Assembly (NCBI GenBank): GCA_028282465.1
Contig: JANQHX010000053.1
Location: 62,001 to 126,000 of the forward strand
Direction of reading: 5' to 3'
DNA: 64,000 nucleotides
Origin: Gynuella sp.
Lineage (GTDB): Bacteria > Pseudomonadota > Gammaproteobacteria > Pseudomonadales > Natronospirillaceae
This document shows positions 7,950 to 16,705 of this stretch, in pieces; within the stretch, counting starts at the first letter, position 1, and each line of letters opens with the position of its first letter. Under the pieces are notes generated by a model, which was not told the DNA's origin, searched no databases, and saw only the letters and a program-made list of their open reading frames with translations. Made by a program: the position numbers and the translations under genes.

Positions 7950-9695
7950 ATGAGCCGTATTCTCACCAAACTTTCTGCTTCAATAGCAATATTAATAAGC
8001 ACACTTTTTTTGTCATTTTCGGCCAAGGCCTTTGACAATGATGTCGAATTTTTAAAGGTAGACGAGGCGTTCCAACTGTCTTATTACCTCGATGGAAATG
8101 AGCTAGTTTTGGATTGGATGATTGCTTCGAATTACTATCTTTACAGGGACAGGACTCTATTTAGTTCTAATAGTGGCTCATTATCCTCACCAGTTTTCTC
8201 AGACAACGTTATAGATAAGTACGACCCCAATTTTGATGAAGTGATGGCACTTTTTTATGACGTCATGGTGGCTCGCGTAAAGCTTGATCCTCAAGTTAAC
8301 GATTACGAAATTAACTTTGAGTACCAGGGCTGTGCTGATGAGGGGCTTTGCTATCCGCCTCAAAAGAAACAGCTGTTGGTGAGTTTAACCGACAGTAATG
8401 TTGAGCTTTCTGGGCCAGCGCCTAGAGCGGCAGTGTCATCCAATGATTTTGCATCACTGGATTTCACTGAAGCACCTGTTCAACAAACTCAAGCCTTAAA
8501 CTTAACTCAACTCATTTTTGCTATGGGAGCAGCGTTTTTAGGTGGATTGATCTTAAATCTGATGCCATGTGTTTTCCCGGTTCTATCCATTAAGGCTTTG
8601 CAAATTACGCAGATGTCAGAAGATTTGGCAAAAGCAAGAGTACATGGATGGGTATATACCCTGGGTGTTGTTGCTAGTTTTATGGCAGTGGCGGGTGCGT
8701 TAATTTTATTACGTCAGTTTGGAGATTGGGTTGGCTGGGGCTTTCAACTGCAAAATCCTTATTTTGTCGCTTTCTTAGTGCTGTTATTTACCTTGGTAGC
8801 ATTGAATATGGCTGGTTATTTTGAATTTGGTCAAAGCTTTATGGGAGTCGGGCAGGGCCTGACTCAAAAAGACGGACACTCTGGCTCGTTCTTTACTGGA
8901 GTATTAGCGGTTTTAGTGGCAACACCCTGTACTGCTCCTTTCATGGGATCTGCCATTGGTTTTGCGCTGGCCCAACCGGCTTATGTGAGCTTACTTATCT
9001 TTGCTGTGATGGGGTTGGGGTTAGCCTTCCCTGTACTGTTAATTTCTCTGATTCCAATGGTTTCAAAGGCCTTGCCTAAGCCTGGACCTTGGATGGAAAA
9101 CTTTAAACAGATTCTAGCATTTCCATTGTTTGCAACTGCGCTTTGGTTACTTTGGGTATTGGTTGAAATAAAAGGCACAGACGCTTTAGTTTCAGTGGGT
9201 GGTGGTCTAATCCTCTTAACCTTTGCTTTGTGGCAAGGCTTAGCAGTAAAGTCAGGCCATAAGCCAGCGTTCAATTGGTTCAAGCGTGGTGTGAAATATC
9301 TTTCGATATTAGTGGCATTCGTCCTGGTTATGGATCAAAGAGATCAAGTGGATCCATGGACTGCTTATACCCCTGATACGCTGGCGAAGTTGCAACAAAC
9401 CGGTAAGCCTATTTTTGTAGACGTGACAGCAGCTTGGTGTATTACCTGTAAAGCCAATAAACGAGTGGCATTGTCAGGTGAGGACTTTCACTCGATGGTG
9501 AAAGAAAAAGATGTGCAACTAGTGCAAGCCGATTGGACCAATCCATCACCTGCTGTTGATTCGTTAATTGCAGAGTATGGCTTTAACGGTGTACCCATGT
9601 ATTTATATTTTGAGCCAGGCGCGGCGGTGGCGAAAGTGCTACCCCAGATATTAACTCCGGCACTAATTGAAGAAACATTTGCATCCATTCCCTAA
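7950..9695 (+). CDS. dsbD: thiol:disulfide interchange protein DsbD
   Basis: A 581-residue inner-membrane protein that moves electrons from cytoplasmic thioredoxin to periplasmic thiol proteins. The domains run in the usual order: signal peptide (cleaved near AKA), N-terminal periplasmic domain with the Cys pair in GCADEGLCYPP (around 130), an eight-helix membrane domain with Cys in NLMPCVFPV and VATPCTAPF, and a C-terminal thioredoxin domain with WCITCK (around 500). All six redox cysteines are present and the length fits the family. It stands alone after a 163-base gap and is followed by a terminator. Its position beside DUF4266/DUF3570/ApbE suggests that it feeds reducing power to that envelope system, in addition to a housekeeping role. 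Confidence 0.93.
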   Translation: MSRILTKLSASIAILISTLFLSFSAKAFDNDVEFLKVDEAFQLSYYLDGNELVLDWMIASNYYLYRDRTLFSSNSGSLSSPVFSDNVIDKYDPNFDEVMALFYDVMVARVKLDPQVNDYEINFEYQGCADEGLCYPPQKKQLLVSLTDSNVELSGPAPRAAVSSNDFASLDFTEAPVQQTQALNLTQLIFAMGAAFLGGLILNLMPCVFPVLSIKALQITQMSEDLAKARVHGWVYTLGVVASFMAVAGALILLRQFGDWVGWGFQLQNPYFVAFLVLLFTLVALNMAGYFEFGQSFMGVGQGLTQKDGHSGSFFTGVLAVLVATPCTAPFMGSAIGFALAQPAYVSLLIFAVMGLGLAFPVLLISLIPMVSKALPKPGPWMENFKQILAFPLFATALWLLWVLVEIKGTDALVSVGGGLILLTFALWQGLAVKSGHKPAFNWFKRGVKYLSILVAFVLVMDQRDQVDPWTAYTPDTLAKLQQTGKPIFVDVTAAWCITCKANKRVALSGEDFHSMVKEKDVQLVQADWTNPSPAVDSLIAEYGFNGVPMYLYFEPGAAVAKVLPQILTPALIEETFASIP

Positions 9696-9714
9696 GACTC
9701 GTACTCTACTTTGA

Positions 9715-9739
9715 AAAGGTGCTTCGGCGCCTTTTTATT
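9715..9739 (+). terminator. Rho-independent terminator of dsbD
   Basis: An 8-bp stem, AAAGGTGC and GCGCCTTT with one G-T pair, closes a stable TTCG tetraloop and is followed by a T-rich tract, 20 bases after the dsbD stop. Confidence 0.85.
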
Positions 9740-9765
9740 TACCTAAAATAAACTAACAGCAGTAC

Positions 9766-10254
9766 ATGTCTCCAGTCATCATCGATATCGAAGCTTCAGG
9801 ATTTGGCAAAGGCAGCTATCCAATAGAAATTGGTGTTGCTATGCCAGATGAAAGCGTTCTCAGCTTTTTAATTTCCCCATTGGAAAATTGGACTCATTGG
9901 GATGACAGTGCAGAACAAATTCATGGTATCAGCAGAGAAGAGCTGTATTTGAATGGTAGAGATATCCTAGATGTGGCTAAAACGTTGAATGCAGTGTTAG
10001 AAGGTCAAGTGGTGTATACCGATGGTTGGGGATTCGATAGCACTTGGTTGTCTTTGTTGTTTTATCGGGCAGATTTGCGCCAAACATTTAAATTAGAAAC
10101 CCTAACTAGAATTTTGTCTGAAAAGCAGATGGAGTTTTGGGATGATACAAGAAAGCAAATTATGCAGGAGTGGGGAGTGAACAGACACAGAGCCCCCATT
10201 GACGCCCAGCTTCTGCAGGAAACCTATCGCAGAACCCGGGCTATGGAACGTTAA
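9766..10254 (+). CDS. DnaQ-like DEDDh 3'-5' exonuclease
   Basis: A 162-residue single-domain protein of the RNase H-like exonuclease fold. The four acidic positions and the general-base His are visible: IDIEASG (DxE) at residues 6-12, a HGIS motif around 50, YTDGWGFDS around 85-93 and HRAPIDAQ around 144-151. It probably removes nucleotides from the 3' ends of DNA or RNA; the natural substrate is not deducible. It lacks any polymerase or GIY-YIG fusion and is shorter than DnaQ or RNase T, matching small uncharacterised exonucleases of gammaproteobacteria. It starts 27 bases after the dsbD terminator and is probably monocistronic. Confidence 0.8.
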   Translation: MSPVIIDIEASGFGKGSYPIEIGVAMPDESVLSFLISPLENWTHWDDSAEQIHGISREELYLNGRDILDVAKTLNAVLEGQVVYTDGWGFDSTWLSLLFYRADLRQTFKLETLTRILSEKQMEFWDDTRKQIMQEWGVNRHRAPIDAQLLQETYRRTRAMER

Positions 10255-10264
10255 GCCTTCACCA

Positions 10265-10837
10265 TCAAAGAAACATACTTTCCATTTTAGTGCCTGCGGT
10301 TTCTACTTGAGATTCTTCCTCTGAAGCAACTAATTCTTCTGCAGGCGTATTATTTTTATCTTCATTAGTAGCGTTGTTTTCAGCTGGATCGTCGTTTTCG
10401 AGAGCTTCAACCTGCTTAGGCGCTTCGGTTTTCTTATCTTCTGTAGGCTCAGGTTTTTGATTCTCGACTTTCTTCTGTTCTTCTTGAGCTTGTAATTTCT
10501 TGAGTCGATTTTCTTCACGAGTGACTGCCCGGTCATTCATGACCCAAGCCACTGATTTGTCATCTCCTTCGCTAGGAGTGGTATCGTCCGCTTCTTTCGC
10601 TATTGATTTGCGCTCTTTTGAATCCAGTGCTTCAAACATATTGTAAATAGCCCCAGACAAAGCCTCTCGAGCTAAGGCCTCTTTACTAGTGCCGAAGCGA
10701 CTGGCTATGGCTTCTAGCATGGCAATGTCAGATTCTTTAAGGCTAACATTCACCTGAGAAAACGACTTTTCAAATTGCGCTTTTTGTTCTTCTTCCTGGT
10801 AAAACTGACTAATTAAAGCTTTGGCTTTATTATCCAT
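10265..10837 (-). CDS. ribbon-helix-helix-like protein with acidic low-complexity tail
   Basis: A 190-residue cytoplasmic protein I cannot name. Residues 27-65 (VNVSLKESDIAMLEAIASRFG and following) have the strand-helix-helix pattern of RHH or CopG-like DNA binders. The second half is a long Glu/Lys/Asn/Pro-rich segment with little hydrophobic content, probably disordered, ending in a short hydrophobic MESMFL. It converges on the exonuclease gene with a 10-base gap and diverges from bolA across 213 bases. It could be a transcriptional regulator or a DNA-organising protein; the fold call is pattern-based only. Confidence 0.55.
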   Translation of the reverse strand: MDNKAKALISQFYQEEEQKAQFEKSFSQVNVSLKESDIAMLEAIASRFGTSKEALAREALSGAIYNMFEALDSKERKSIAKEADDTTPSEGDDKSVAWVMNDRAVTREENRLKKLQAQEEQKKVENQKPEPTEDKKTEAPKQVEALENDDPAENNATNEDKNNTPAEELVASEEESQVETAGTKMESMFL

Positions 10838-11050
10838 TTCGAACCCTAACTTATTGATTATTTTGATAAAAAGAGGGCGTATTTATAACCAGTGAAGGTC
10901 TCGGATGTCAATAAGTCATGTACATTTTTACAGTATTTGCATGAGAGCTTTGCAGATAAAATGTTATTAGACAAATTCAGTAACCTCGGGTAAACCGAAG
11001 CTCTTTCTAACGGAAAGCCTGCCTGATCAAGCTTTGACTGGAGAACGCCA

Positions 11051-11359
11051 TTGAAAATACAAAATCAAATTGAACAAAAGATCAAACAATCACTGAACCC
11101 ACAAGAATTTCAGATATTAAATGAAAGCGGCAATCATAATGTGCCTGAGGGGTCTGAAAGCCACTTTAAACTGACCTTAGTGTCTGATCAATTTGCCGGT
11201 ATCACTAAGGTAAAAAGGCATCAAATGGTGTATTCCGTATTGAATGAGGAGCTTAGCGGCCCAGTTCATGCGCTTGCCTTACATTTGTATAGCCCTCAAG
11301 AATGGACTGATGCTGTGGTTCCAGACTCACCAAAGTGCCATGGCGGTACAGGTAAATAA
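11051..11359 (+). CDS. bolA: BolA family protein
   Basis: A 102-residue protein starting at TTG 11051, with GGAG at 11040-11043 seven bases upstream. BolA proteins work with monothiol glutaredoxins in Fe-S cluster trafficking and also influence cell morphology and stress responses. Family features are seen: N-terminal helix IEQKIKQSL, ESGNHNVPEGSESHFKLTLVSDQF, the KVKRHQMVYSVLNEEL helix and VHALALHLYSPQEW. The His residues available for cluster binding (HNV, SHF, HAL) are present. It is convergent with the YgfB-like gene (8-base gap). E. coli BolA is of similar length, favouring BolA over the shorter IbaG. Confidence 0.92.
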   Translation: MKIQNQIEQKIKQSLNPQEFQILNESGNHNVPEGSESHFKLTLVSDQFAGITKVKRHQMVYSVLNEELSGPVHALALHLYSPQEWTDAVVPDSPKCHGGTGK

Positions 11360-11367
11360 AATTGGCT

Positions 11368-11937
11368 CTAATGAGCCTTTTTCTTGTCTTGAGGTGCGTG
11401 AAAAAACAAGTACAAATCTGTGAGTACTTCTGGAATCTGATTAAGAATATTCATGAGAAGTTTCTTGTCGCTAATAATGGTTTGAAACTCATCTTCCGAT
11501 TCAAAAAGCCCAGAGCCTGTTTCAATGGGTAGCATTAGCGTAGAGGTGGTATCTTCATCACCACTGAACCATTGTTCTTGTACAAAAAACACAACTTCCA
11601 TAAAGCCACAACACCAAGCCTGCATATCTGAATCTTCAATTTCTGGTTCCGGATCGAAAGGAAGCTCTATGGTTTCTTCACTTAATAATTCTTCTTGAAC
11701 ATTCAGTTTCAACTTATTCAGTAGCAGCTTGGCTTCAATAAACCAGTCTTTTCTCTGTATGTTTGAGAGATCATCAAATATCATTTCCAGACGGTCGGTT
11801 TCTGCAATTGCGACAGGGCTGATTACCGCAGCCGTCATCAAGCCATGCACACTGTAAAAATCTAAGGTATCTTCCGGCACTAGGTCCGATTCCAAAAGGC
11901 TAAAAAGTTGGTCTAGTTCGGATTCTGTTATCGACAT
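11368..11937 (-). CDS. UPF0149 (YgfB/YecA) family protein
   Basis: A 189-residue acidic helical protein of the UPF0149 family. Landmarks are the YSVHGLMTAAVISP segment near residue 28 and AWCCGFMEVVF around 105. The family is cytoplasmic; YgfB of Pseudomonas is reported to influence gene regulation, while YecA members carry a C-terminal SEC-C zinc motif that is absent here, so this is nearer YgfB. Its start codon overlaps the ATG of an upstream extension of recQ on the other strand (11935-11937 against 11936), so the two genes share a very compact divergent promoter region. Confidence 0.8.
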   Translation of the reverse strand: MSITESELDQLFSLLESDLVPEDTLDFYSVHGLMTAAVISPVAIAETDRLEMIFDDLSNIQRKDWFIEAKLLLNKLKLNVQEELLSEETIELPFDPEPEIEDSDMQAWCCGFMEVVFFVQEQWFSGDEDTTSTLMLPIETGSGLFESEDEFQTIISDKKLLMNILNQIPEVLTDLYLFFHAPQDKKKAH

Positions 11938-11977
11938 GATTCATCGTTCTGTTAAATCTAAGGAGACAAGTGTAGCC

Positions 11978-14086
11978 ATGAACCATAGAGCACTGGAAGT
12001 GCTTTCAAACATTTATGGTTACTCGGAGTTCAGAAAACCTCAAGACGTAGTCATAAATGGATTGATAAATGGCCAAAATGCCATGCTCATCATGCCCACA
12101 GGTGGTGGTAAATCATTATGCTACCAATTGCCGGGTATTGTTCGTGATGGTGTGGGCATTGTCGTCAGTCCACTTATTGCGCTAATGCAAGATCAAGTGA
12201 ATGCGTTAAATGGATTAGGGGTTAAAGCCAGCTTTATTAATTCTAGCCTTTCAAATTATGAGATGGCGCAGCGCATTCAACGCACTGTGGCGGGTGAATA
12301 CGACTTGATCTATATGTCACCAGAACGTCTAGGAATGGAATCTACTTTGCAATGGTTAAGCCAAACCAGACTCGCCTTAATCGCGATTGATGAAGCCCAT
12401 TGCGTTTCCCAATGGGGGCATGATTTTCGAAAGGATTACTTAGCACTTTCGGATTTAATTGATTACTTTCCTCAGATTCCAAGAATTGCCTTAACAGCTA
12501 CGGCTGATGAAAAAACTCGTTCTGAAATTATTCAAAGACTTAGGCTTACCGACGCCAATCATTTTGTCTGTGGCTTCGATCGTCCAAATATTCAATATCG
12601 AATTGCTGAAGTAAATAATGAAAAACGTCAGGTAATTGAGTTCTTAAAGGAGCAGGGTTACCAGAGCTGCGGAGTTATTTATTGTCAGTCTAGAGCCAAA
12701 GTAGAGCGCATTGCCAGCTGGCTTCAAGATCAGGGTATTCAAGCTTTGCCCTACCACGCCGGAATGGATTCCCAGCAAAGACAAACGAATTTAGAACAGT
12801 TTTTAAGGCAAGACGGTATTGTGATGGTGGCCACCATTGCATTTGGAATGGGCATCGACAAGCCAGACGTTCGTTATGTGTTGCACTTGGGGATTCCAAA
12901 ATCTATTGAAGCTTATTACCAAGAGACCGGCAGAGCAGGGCGCGACGGGCTTCCCTCGGCGGCTTATTTGTTATACGGCGTGAATGACTTAGTACTTCAG
13001 CGTCGAAGGTTGGACGAGTCGGAAGCCCCGGAGGAAAGAAAAAGGGTAGAGCGATATCAACTAGACACCATGCAAGGTTTGTGTGAAACCAGTCAGTGTC
13101 GAAGGCAAGTTCTCTTGGGTTACTTTGGTGATCATCTGGAAAAACCCTGTGGAAACTGTGATACCTGCCTTAACCCTCCAGAATCCTGGGATGCCACTGA
13201 ACCCGTTCGCAAAGCTTTGTCTTGTGTTTATCGTACCGGTCAACGATTTGGTGTGAACTACCTAATTAAGGTGTTATTAGGTGAATCGGACCAGCGAATC
13301 GAATCATTTGAGCATCATCAACTCAACGTATTTGGAGTTGGTTCAGAGCTCAATCAAATGGAATGGAAATCCATTTTTCGTCAAATCATCGCTTTAGGTT
13401 TAGTCAGTGTGGACGACCATGGTGGATTAAAACTCCTAGAGAAATGCCGTGAGATATTAAAAGGCAACGAAAAGCTTGAACTTAAAAAGTCAGTGCTAAA
13501 AACGGAAGCTTCCCCAAGAAAAACAAAGTCCAATATGAGAAGTGTGAGTGAATCAGACCAAGCCCTATGGCAAGCATTACGTGCACTGAGAAAGTCTTTG
13601 GCAGACCAACAAGGTGTGCCCGCGTATACTGTTTTTCATGACGCCACACTGATGGATATGGTTGAACAAAAGCCACAATCGCGCGAACAGTTTTCAATGA
13701 TCAGTGGTGTGGGAGCAAGAAAATTAGAAAAGTATGCCGATGATTTTTTAGCAATATTAAACGGTCAATCACTGAATCAAAGTGACCACTCGGGCCTGCT
13801 GAAAAACAAGGTTATGGCGTTACATAAATCTGGAGTGCCAGCAGCAAATATTGCCAGTGAATTAGAAGTGCCAAGAGAAGAGGTTTATAAAATATTTGCA
13901 GTCAAAATCAGGCAAGGGTTTTTGTCGCTGCGAGATGTCGTAAACCTTTCTGAAAACAGTATTCAAAAAGTCGCTCAATTATTAGCTCAAAACAAAAGCA
14001 ATAGTCTTGAAAAGATTTATGAAGAATTGGGCGGCAGTATTAGTAAAGGAGAAATACGCTGCATCAAAGCCAGCATTGAGTCTTAA
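11978..14086 (+). CDS. recQ: ATP-dependent DNA helicase RecQ
   Basis: A 702-residue SF2 helicase that unwinds DNA 3'-5' in RecF-pathway repair. I chose the ATG at 11978, preceded by AAGGAG 12 bases upstream; the ATG at 11936 has no ribosome site. Motifs: TGGGKS at 41-46, DEAHCVSQWGHDFR at 138-151, LTATAD near 187, TIAFGMGIDKPDVR near 292 and QETGRAGRDG near 318. A zinc domain follows (CRRQ...CGNCDTC near 378-402), then an RQC winged helix and an HRDC domain (SLADQQGVPAYTVFHDATL, about 545-620). The last 90 residues hold an extra helix-turn-helix-like segment, making it longer than the 609-residue E. coli enzyme. The gene lies just outside the tRNA-Arg island. Confidence 0.92.
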   Translation: MNHRALEVLSNIYGYSEFRKPQDVVINGLINGQNAMLIMPTGGGKSLCYQLPGIVRDGVGIVVSPLIALMQDQVNALNGLGVKASFINSSLSNYEMAQRIQRTVAGEYDLIYMSPERLGMESTLQWLSQTRLALIAIDEAHCVSQWGHDFRKDYLALSDLIDYFPQIPRIALTATADEKTRSEIIQRLRLTDANHFVCGFDRPNIQYRIAEVNNEKRQVIEFLKEQGYQSCGVIYCQSRAKVERIASWLQDQGIQALPYHAGMDSQQRQTNLEQFLRQDGIVMVATIAFGMGIDKPDVRYVLHLGIPKSIEAYYQETGRAGRDGLPSAAYLLYGVNDLVLQRRRLDESEAPEERKRVERYQLDTMQGLCETSQCRRQVLLGYFGDHLEKPCGNCDTCLNPPESWDATEPVRKALSCVYRTGQRFGVNYLIKVLLGESDQRIESFEHHQLNVFGVGSELNQMEWKSIFRQIIALGLVSVDDHGGLKLLEKCREILKGNEKLELKKSVLKTEASPRKTKSNMRSVSESDQALWQALRALRKSLADQQGVPAYTVFHDATLMDMVEQKPQSREQFSMISGVGARKLEKYADDFLAILNGQSLNQSDHSGLLKNKVMALHKSGVPAANIASELEVPREEVYKIFAVKIRQGFLSLRDVVNLSENSIQKVAQLLAQNKSNSLEKIYEELGGSISKGEIRCIKASIES

Positions 14087-14171
14087 CTGATTTGGATTGC
14101 TTGAAAAATATACTGTGGCTAACTTTATTTGAAACTTAAATTTAATTGCGGCAGTATCTTCCCGCCTCCTA

Positions 14172-14247
14172 CTCCCCATAGCTCAACAGGATAGAGCAGC
14201 CGCCTCCTAAGCGGCCGATGAGGGTTCGAGTCCTTCTGGGGAGGCCA
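14172..14247 (+). tRNA. tRNA-Arg (anticodon CCU)
   Basis: A 76-base cloverleaf. The acceptor CTCCCCA pairs with TGGGGAG, the D arm is GCTC/GAGC, the anticodon stem is CCGC/GCGG around the loop CTCCTAA (anticodon CCT), and the T arm carries GGTTCGAGTCC. The discriminator is G and the CCA is encoded. tRNA-Arg(CCU) is a frequent integration target. Its 3' half is duplicated twice downstream, marking a genomic island. Confidence 0.96.
14202..14247 (+). repeat. attL-like repeat (3' half of tRNA-Arg)
   Basis: The 46 bases from the anticodon arm to the CCA end of the tRNA. They are repeated exactly at 17866-17911, and with one mismatch over 44 bases at 16706-16749. This is the classical footprint of tyrosine-recombinase integration at a tRNA 3' end. 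Confidence 0.9.
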
Positions 14248-14552
14248 AGTTTAACGCAAATGCCTCCATTTTTACAGAACTTGGCGCAACTTTATCTAAA
14301 CCTCTTCAAAAAAAATGTCACTTCATGGTGTGATAAGAATTTCTGGCTTCATAAAAAAAATCATTCTTTTATGATATGAAATCTGGGATTTCATTATAAT
14401 TTTTTAAAGAGTTACAAATGTCAATTAGTCATGATTGACGCGCTTCAGATAAATCTCATTTAAACCATTTTGATTTCTTGATTCCTAGTGTTAGCGTGTT
14501 CGAACAAAGTTCGGCATTTGCCGAATAATTCGAATTTTCAGGGATTGTGTTC

Positions 14553-15623
14553 ATGGTTGAAATTGGGTTTGAAAACTTAAACTTTAAGCGCTTAATTATT
14601 CATAATGTCTATAGGCCTAATGATGAAGGAGCTGTGGCCCCTTTTCTAAGTCAGAAGTTAAGTATTCTGGACGCTGCTGCAATAAAGAAGATAGAGGAGA
14701 GAATTAGCTCTGTTCTTGGTGTTGGGTCAAGCAGTCTAGAAATGGAAATTCTTGAGTCGAAAGCAGAGACTAGTTTTAAAGTTGCTTCGAATTTGCTCTC
14801 AATGAAAGATAAAGAATTTATCTTAGAGTCCCATAAGATAGCTGAATTACATACCAAGGCGCATGCAAGCAAGAGATGGCCTGGAGGGACACTCGTTATA
14901 ATTGAAGCAACAGCGGGAGTTCACAATAACCGTTGTATAATTGTTATAAAGGCTGAATCTCAAGCTGGATTCATGGAAGAAGAAGTGGGTGATGAAGTAA
15001 ATCTCCGATATTTTGAGAACTTAATTCTAACTCCCCAATCCCGTTTATATAAAATCGGGGTATTTATAGAGGTTTCCAAAAAAACGATTAAGAAAGACGT
15101 ACGGGGAGAAGAGGACTTTAGGTCAGTAGTATTTGATAGCAACATTAAAGCTGATGATAGTCGCCAAGCAGCTAAGTATTTTTATTCTGGCTTTCTAGGT
15201 TTAAAAATACCTGATAACGAAAAACATAAAACTCGAGATTTCTACGAGTATACGAGGGAATTTATACAAAGCTCAGACTTAAGTGCTGAAGAAAAGGTAG
15301 ATGCACACAATGCACTATACACCTATTTGAAATTGGATAATTCAAAAGTTATCGGTTCTAGAAAATTCTCAAAGAAATACCTTAGTGAGGATATTCAAGA
15401 CGACTATAATACATTCATGGATCGTAAGGGATTTCCGAATGCCTCAATTAACAAAGACACATCCTTGCTTAATAAAAGGTTAAAAATACGGAAAATAACA
15501 TTTTCATCAAGAGTGAAAATTACTGCTCCTGCAGATGATTTTAGTGACCTTGTTGAAGTTGTAGAGGCTGATGAGCAAAGCACACTAATTCGAATAAAAG
15601 GACAGGTAAAAGACCAAGCGTGA
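14553..15623 (+). CDS. 37-kDa nucleoid-associated protein (NdpA/YejK-like)
   Basis: About 356 residues from the ATG at 14553 (an in-frame GTG is at 14547; AGGGA lies about 9 bases before the ATG). It resembles the NdpA/YejK family, which binds the nucleoid in E. coli. The similarity I can see is the two-part layout: an N-terminal half with TLVIIEATAG...RCIIVIKAE strands, the segment AAKYFYSGFLGLKIPD followed by TREFIQSSDLSAEEKVDAHNALYTYL, and a C-terminal VKITAPADDFSDLVEVVEADEQ region ending in IRIKG. Its stop codon overlaps the start of the RelA/SpoT gene (TGATG at 15621-15625), so the two are translationally coupled. In this setting it may be a sensor, antitoxin or DNA-binding partner of the synthetase; that is inference. 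Confidence 0.65.
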   Translation: MVEIGFENLNFKRLIIHNVYRPNDEGAVAPFLSQKLSILDAAAIKKIEERISSVLGVGSSSLEMEILESKAETSFKVASNLLSMKDKEFILESHKIAELHTKAHASKRWPGGTLVIIEATAGVHNNRCIIVIKAESQAGFMEEEVGDEVNLRYFENLILTPQSRLYKIGVFIEVSKKTIKKDVRGEEDFRSVVFDSNIKADDSRQAAKYFYSGFLGLKIPDNEKHKTRDFYEYTREFIQSSDLSAEEKVDAHNALYTYLKLDNSKVIGSRKFSKKYLSEDIQDDYNTFMDRKGFPNASINKDTSLLNKRLKIRKITFSSRVKITAPADDFSDLVEVVEADEQSTLIRIKGQVKDQA

Positions 15624-16624
15624 TGGATCAAAAAGAGTTTGCTGAATTATACGAATCAGAAAAGCCTATGTATGAAGCATGGGCTAAATATGTTCGTTCA
15701 TATGTAGTGGATTCTTTAAGATCTGTTCTTGGTTCATCAGAGAAATTTAACGAATTTATTAAAGTTGAGCCTTCATACAGAATTAAAACTACCGACTCGC
15801 TTTTAACAAAGGCTTTTATTAGGAAAAAGGATAAATACAAGAATCCTTATAATGAAATTGAAGATAAAGCTGGAGTTCGATTCATTTGTCTATTGACTAG
15901 CCAAATTCTCATTATTCAAAAAATAATAATGGAGTGTGACAGTTGGACTTATACTCTTGATAAGCAGATTGATTGGTGGAAGGAGGATGATCCGAGAGCC
16001 TTTGATTATCAGTCTGTGCATTTTGTTATAAAGGCAAGCAAAGATTTAGTACTAGAGGATGGCTCTACAGTGCAATATGGAACGCCATGTGAAATACAAG
16101 TAAGGACTCTGTTACAGCATGCTTACGCAGAAATGGCACATGACACAATTTACAAAGGAGAGGTCGAATATTCTACGGATATTCAAAGAAGCTTTGCTAG
16201 AAGTATGGCTTTGCTGGAAACAACAGATTCACTTCTTTGTGAAGTAAAAGAATCAGTCGATGAGTTAACAGCGAGTCGCGAATCTTGGAAGAGGGAAGTT
16301 GACAAAGCTGCAACCATCTTGGTTGAAGATAGTTTAGATGATCGAGGATCTACAGATAAGATCCTGAATGATCTACAGGGTATTGTCAAAAAAGCGGATA
16401 TTGATGAGTTTCGAAAGTTCTATCTTGATGATAATAACAAATTCTTAGCAAAGAAGATTAAGGAAAACTCTACGCGAGTCGAGTTTAGATGTAAGTTTAT
16501 TGTTTTAATTTACTTCTTTGTCAAAAGATATTCTGCACTTATCTATAGACAATGGCCATTGGCAGAAGAGGTTTTAGAGAGAATTTATGCTGATATGGGA
16601 GTGGCTTTCCCAAATTCACATTAA
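15623..16624 (+). CDS. RelA/SpoT-type nucleotide (pyrophosphokinase) synthetase
   Basis: A 333-residue protein with a single RelA/SpoT synthetase domain. It has no HD hydrolase domain and no TGS or ACT domains. Core motifs: RIKTTDSLLTKAF (53-65), EDKAGVRF (80-87, with the metal-binding Asp), FDYQSVHF (127-134, replacing the usual GYRSIH) and EIQVRTLLQHAYAEMAHD (157-174). The synthetase thus looks intact. A helical C-terminal extension (residues 200-333) is atypical of ordinary small alarmone synthetases and recalls toxic SAS enzymes, which either make alarmones or pyrophosphorylate tRNA. It starts at ATG 15623, overlapping the NdpA-like stop by one base (a GTG at 15620 is possible). It could be a toxin or abortive-infection effector restrained by its partner. 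Confidence 0.85.
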   Translation: MDQKEFAELYESEKPMYEAWAKYVRSYVVDSLRSVLGSSEKFNEFIKVEPSYRIKTTDSLLTKAFIRKKDKYKNPYNEIEDKAGVRFICLLTSQILIIQKIIMECDSWTYTLDKQIDWWKEDDPRAFDYQSVHFVIKASKDLVLEDGSTVQYGTPCEIQVRTLLQHAYAEMAHDTIYKGEVEYSTDIQRSFARSMALLETTDSLLCEVKESVDELTASRESWKREVDKAATILVEDSLDDRGSTDKILNDLQGIVKKADIDEFRKFYLDDNNKFLAKKIKENSTRVEFRCKFIVLIYFFVKRYSALIYRQWPLAEEVLERIYADMGVAFPNSH

Positions 16625-16650
16625 CTCCCCTAATTAATGTCACAGGAAGA

Positions 16651-16671
16651 GAGGGTTTCTCCGAAACCCTC
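16651..16671 (+). terminator. stem-loop after the synthetase gene
   Basis: GAGGGTTTC and GAAACCCTC form a perfect 9-bp stem with loop TCC, 26 bases after the stop codon. No U-tract follows, so termination is plausible but unproven. Confidence 0.45.
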
Positions 16672-16705
16672 ATTGTAGAGCCTTCGATCGTTCCGCTTAA
16701 AACTT

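Noticed and set aside
11978-14086. RecQ as part of the neighbouring NdpA-RSH island system
   Set aside because: It is a full-length RecQ with zinc, RQC and HRDC regions, lies on the chromosomal side of the intact tRNA and is not between the att repeats, so it is most likely the housekeeping helicase.
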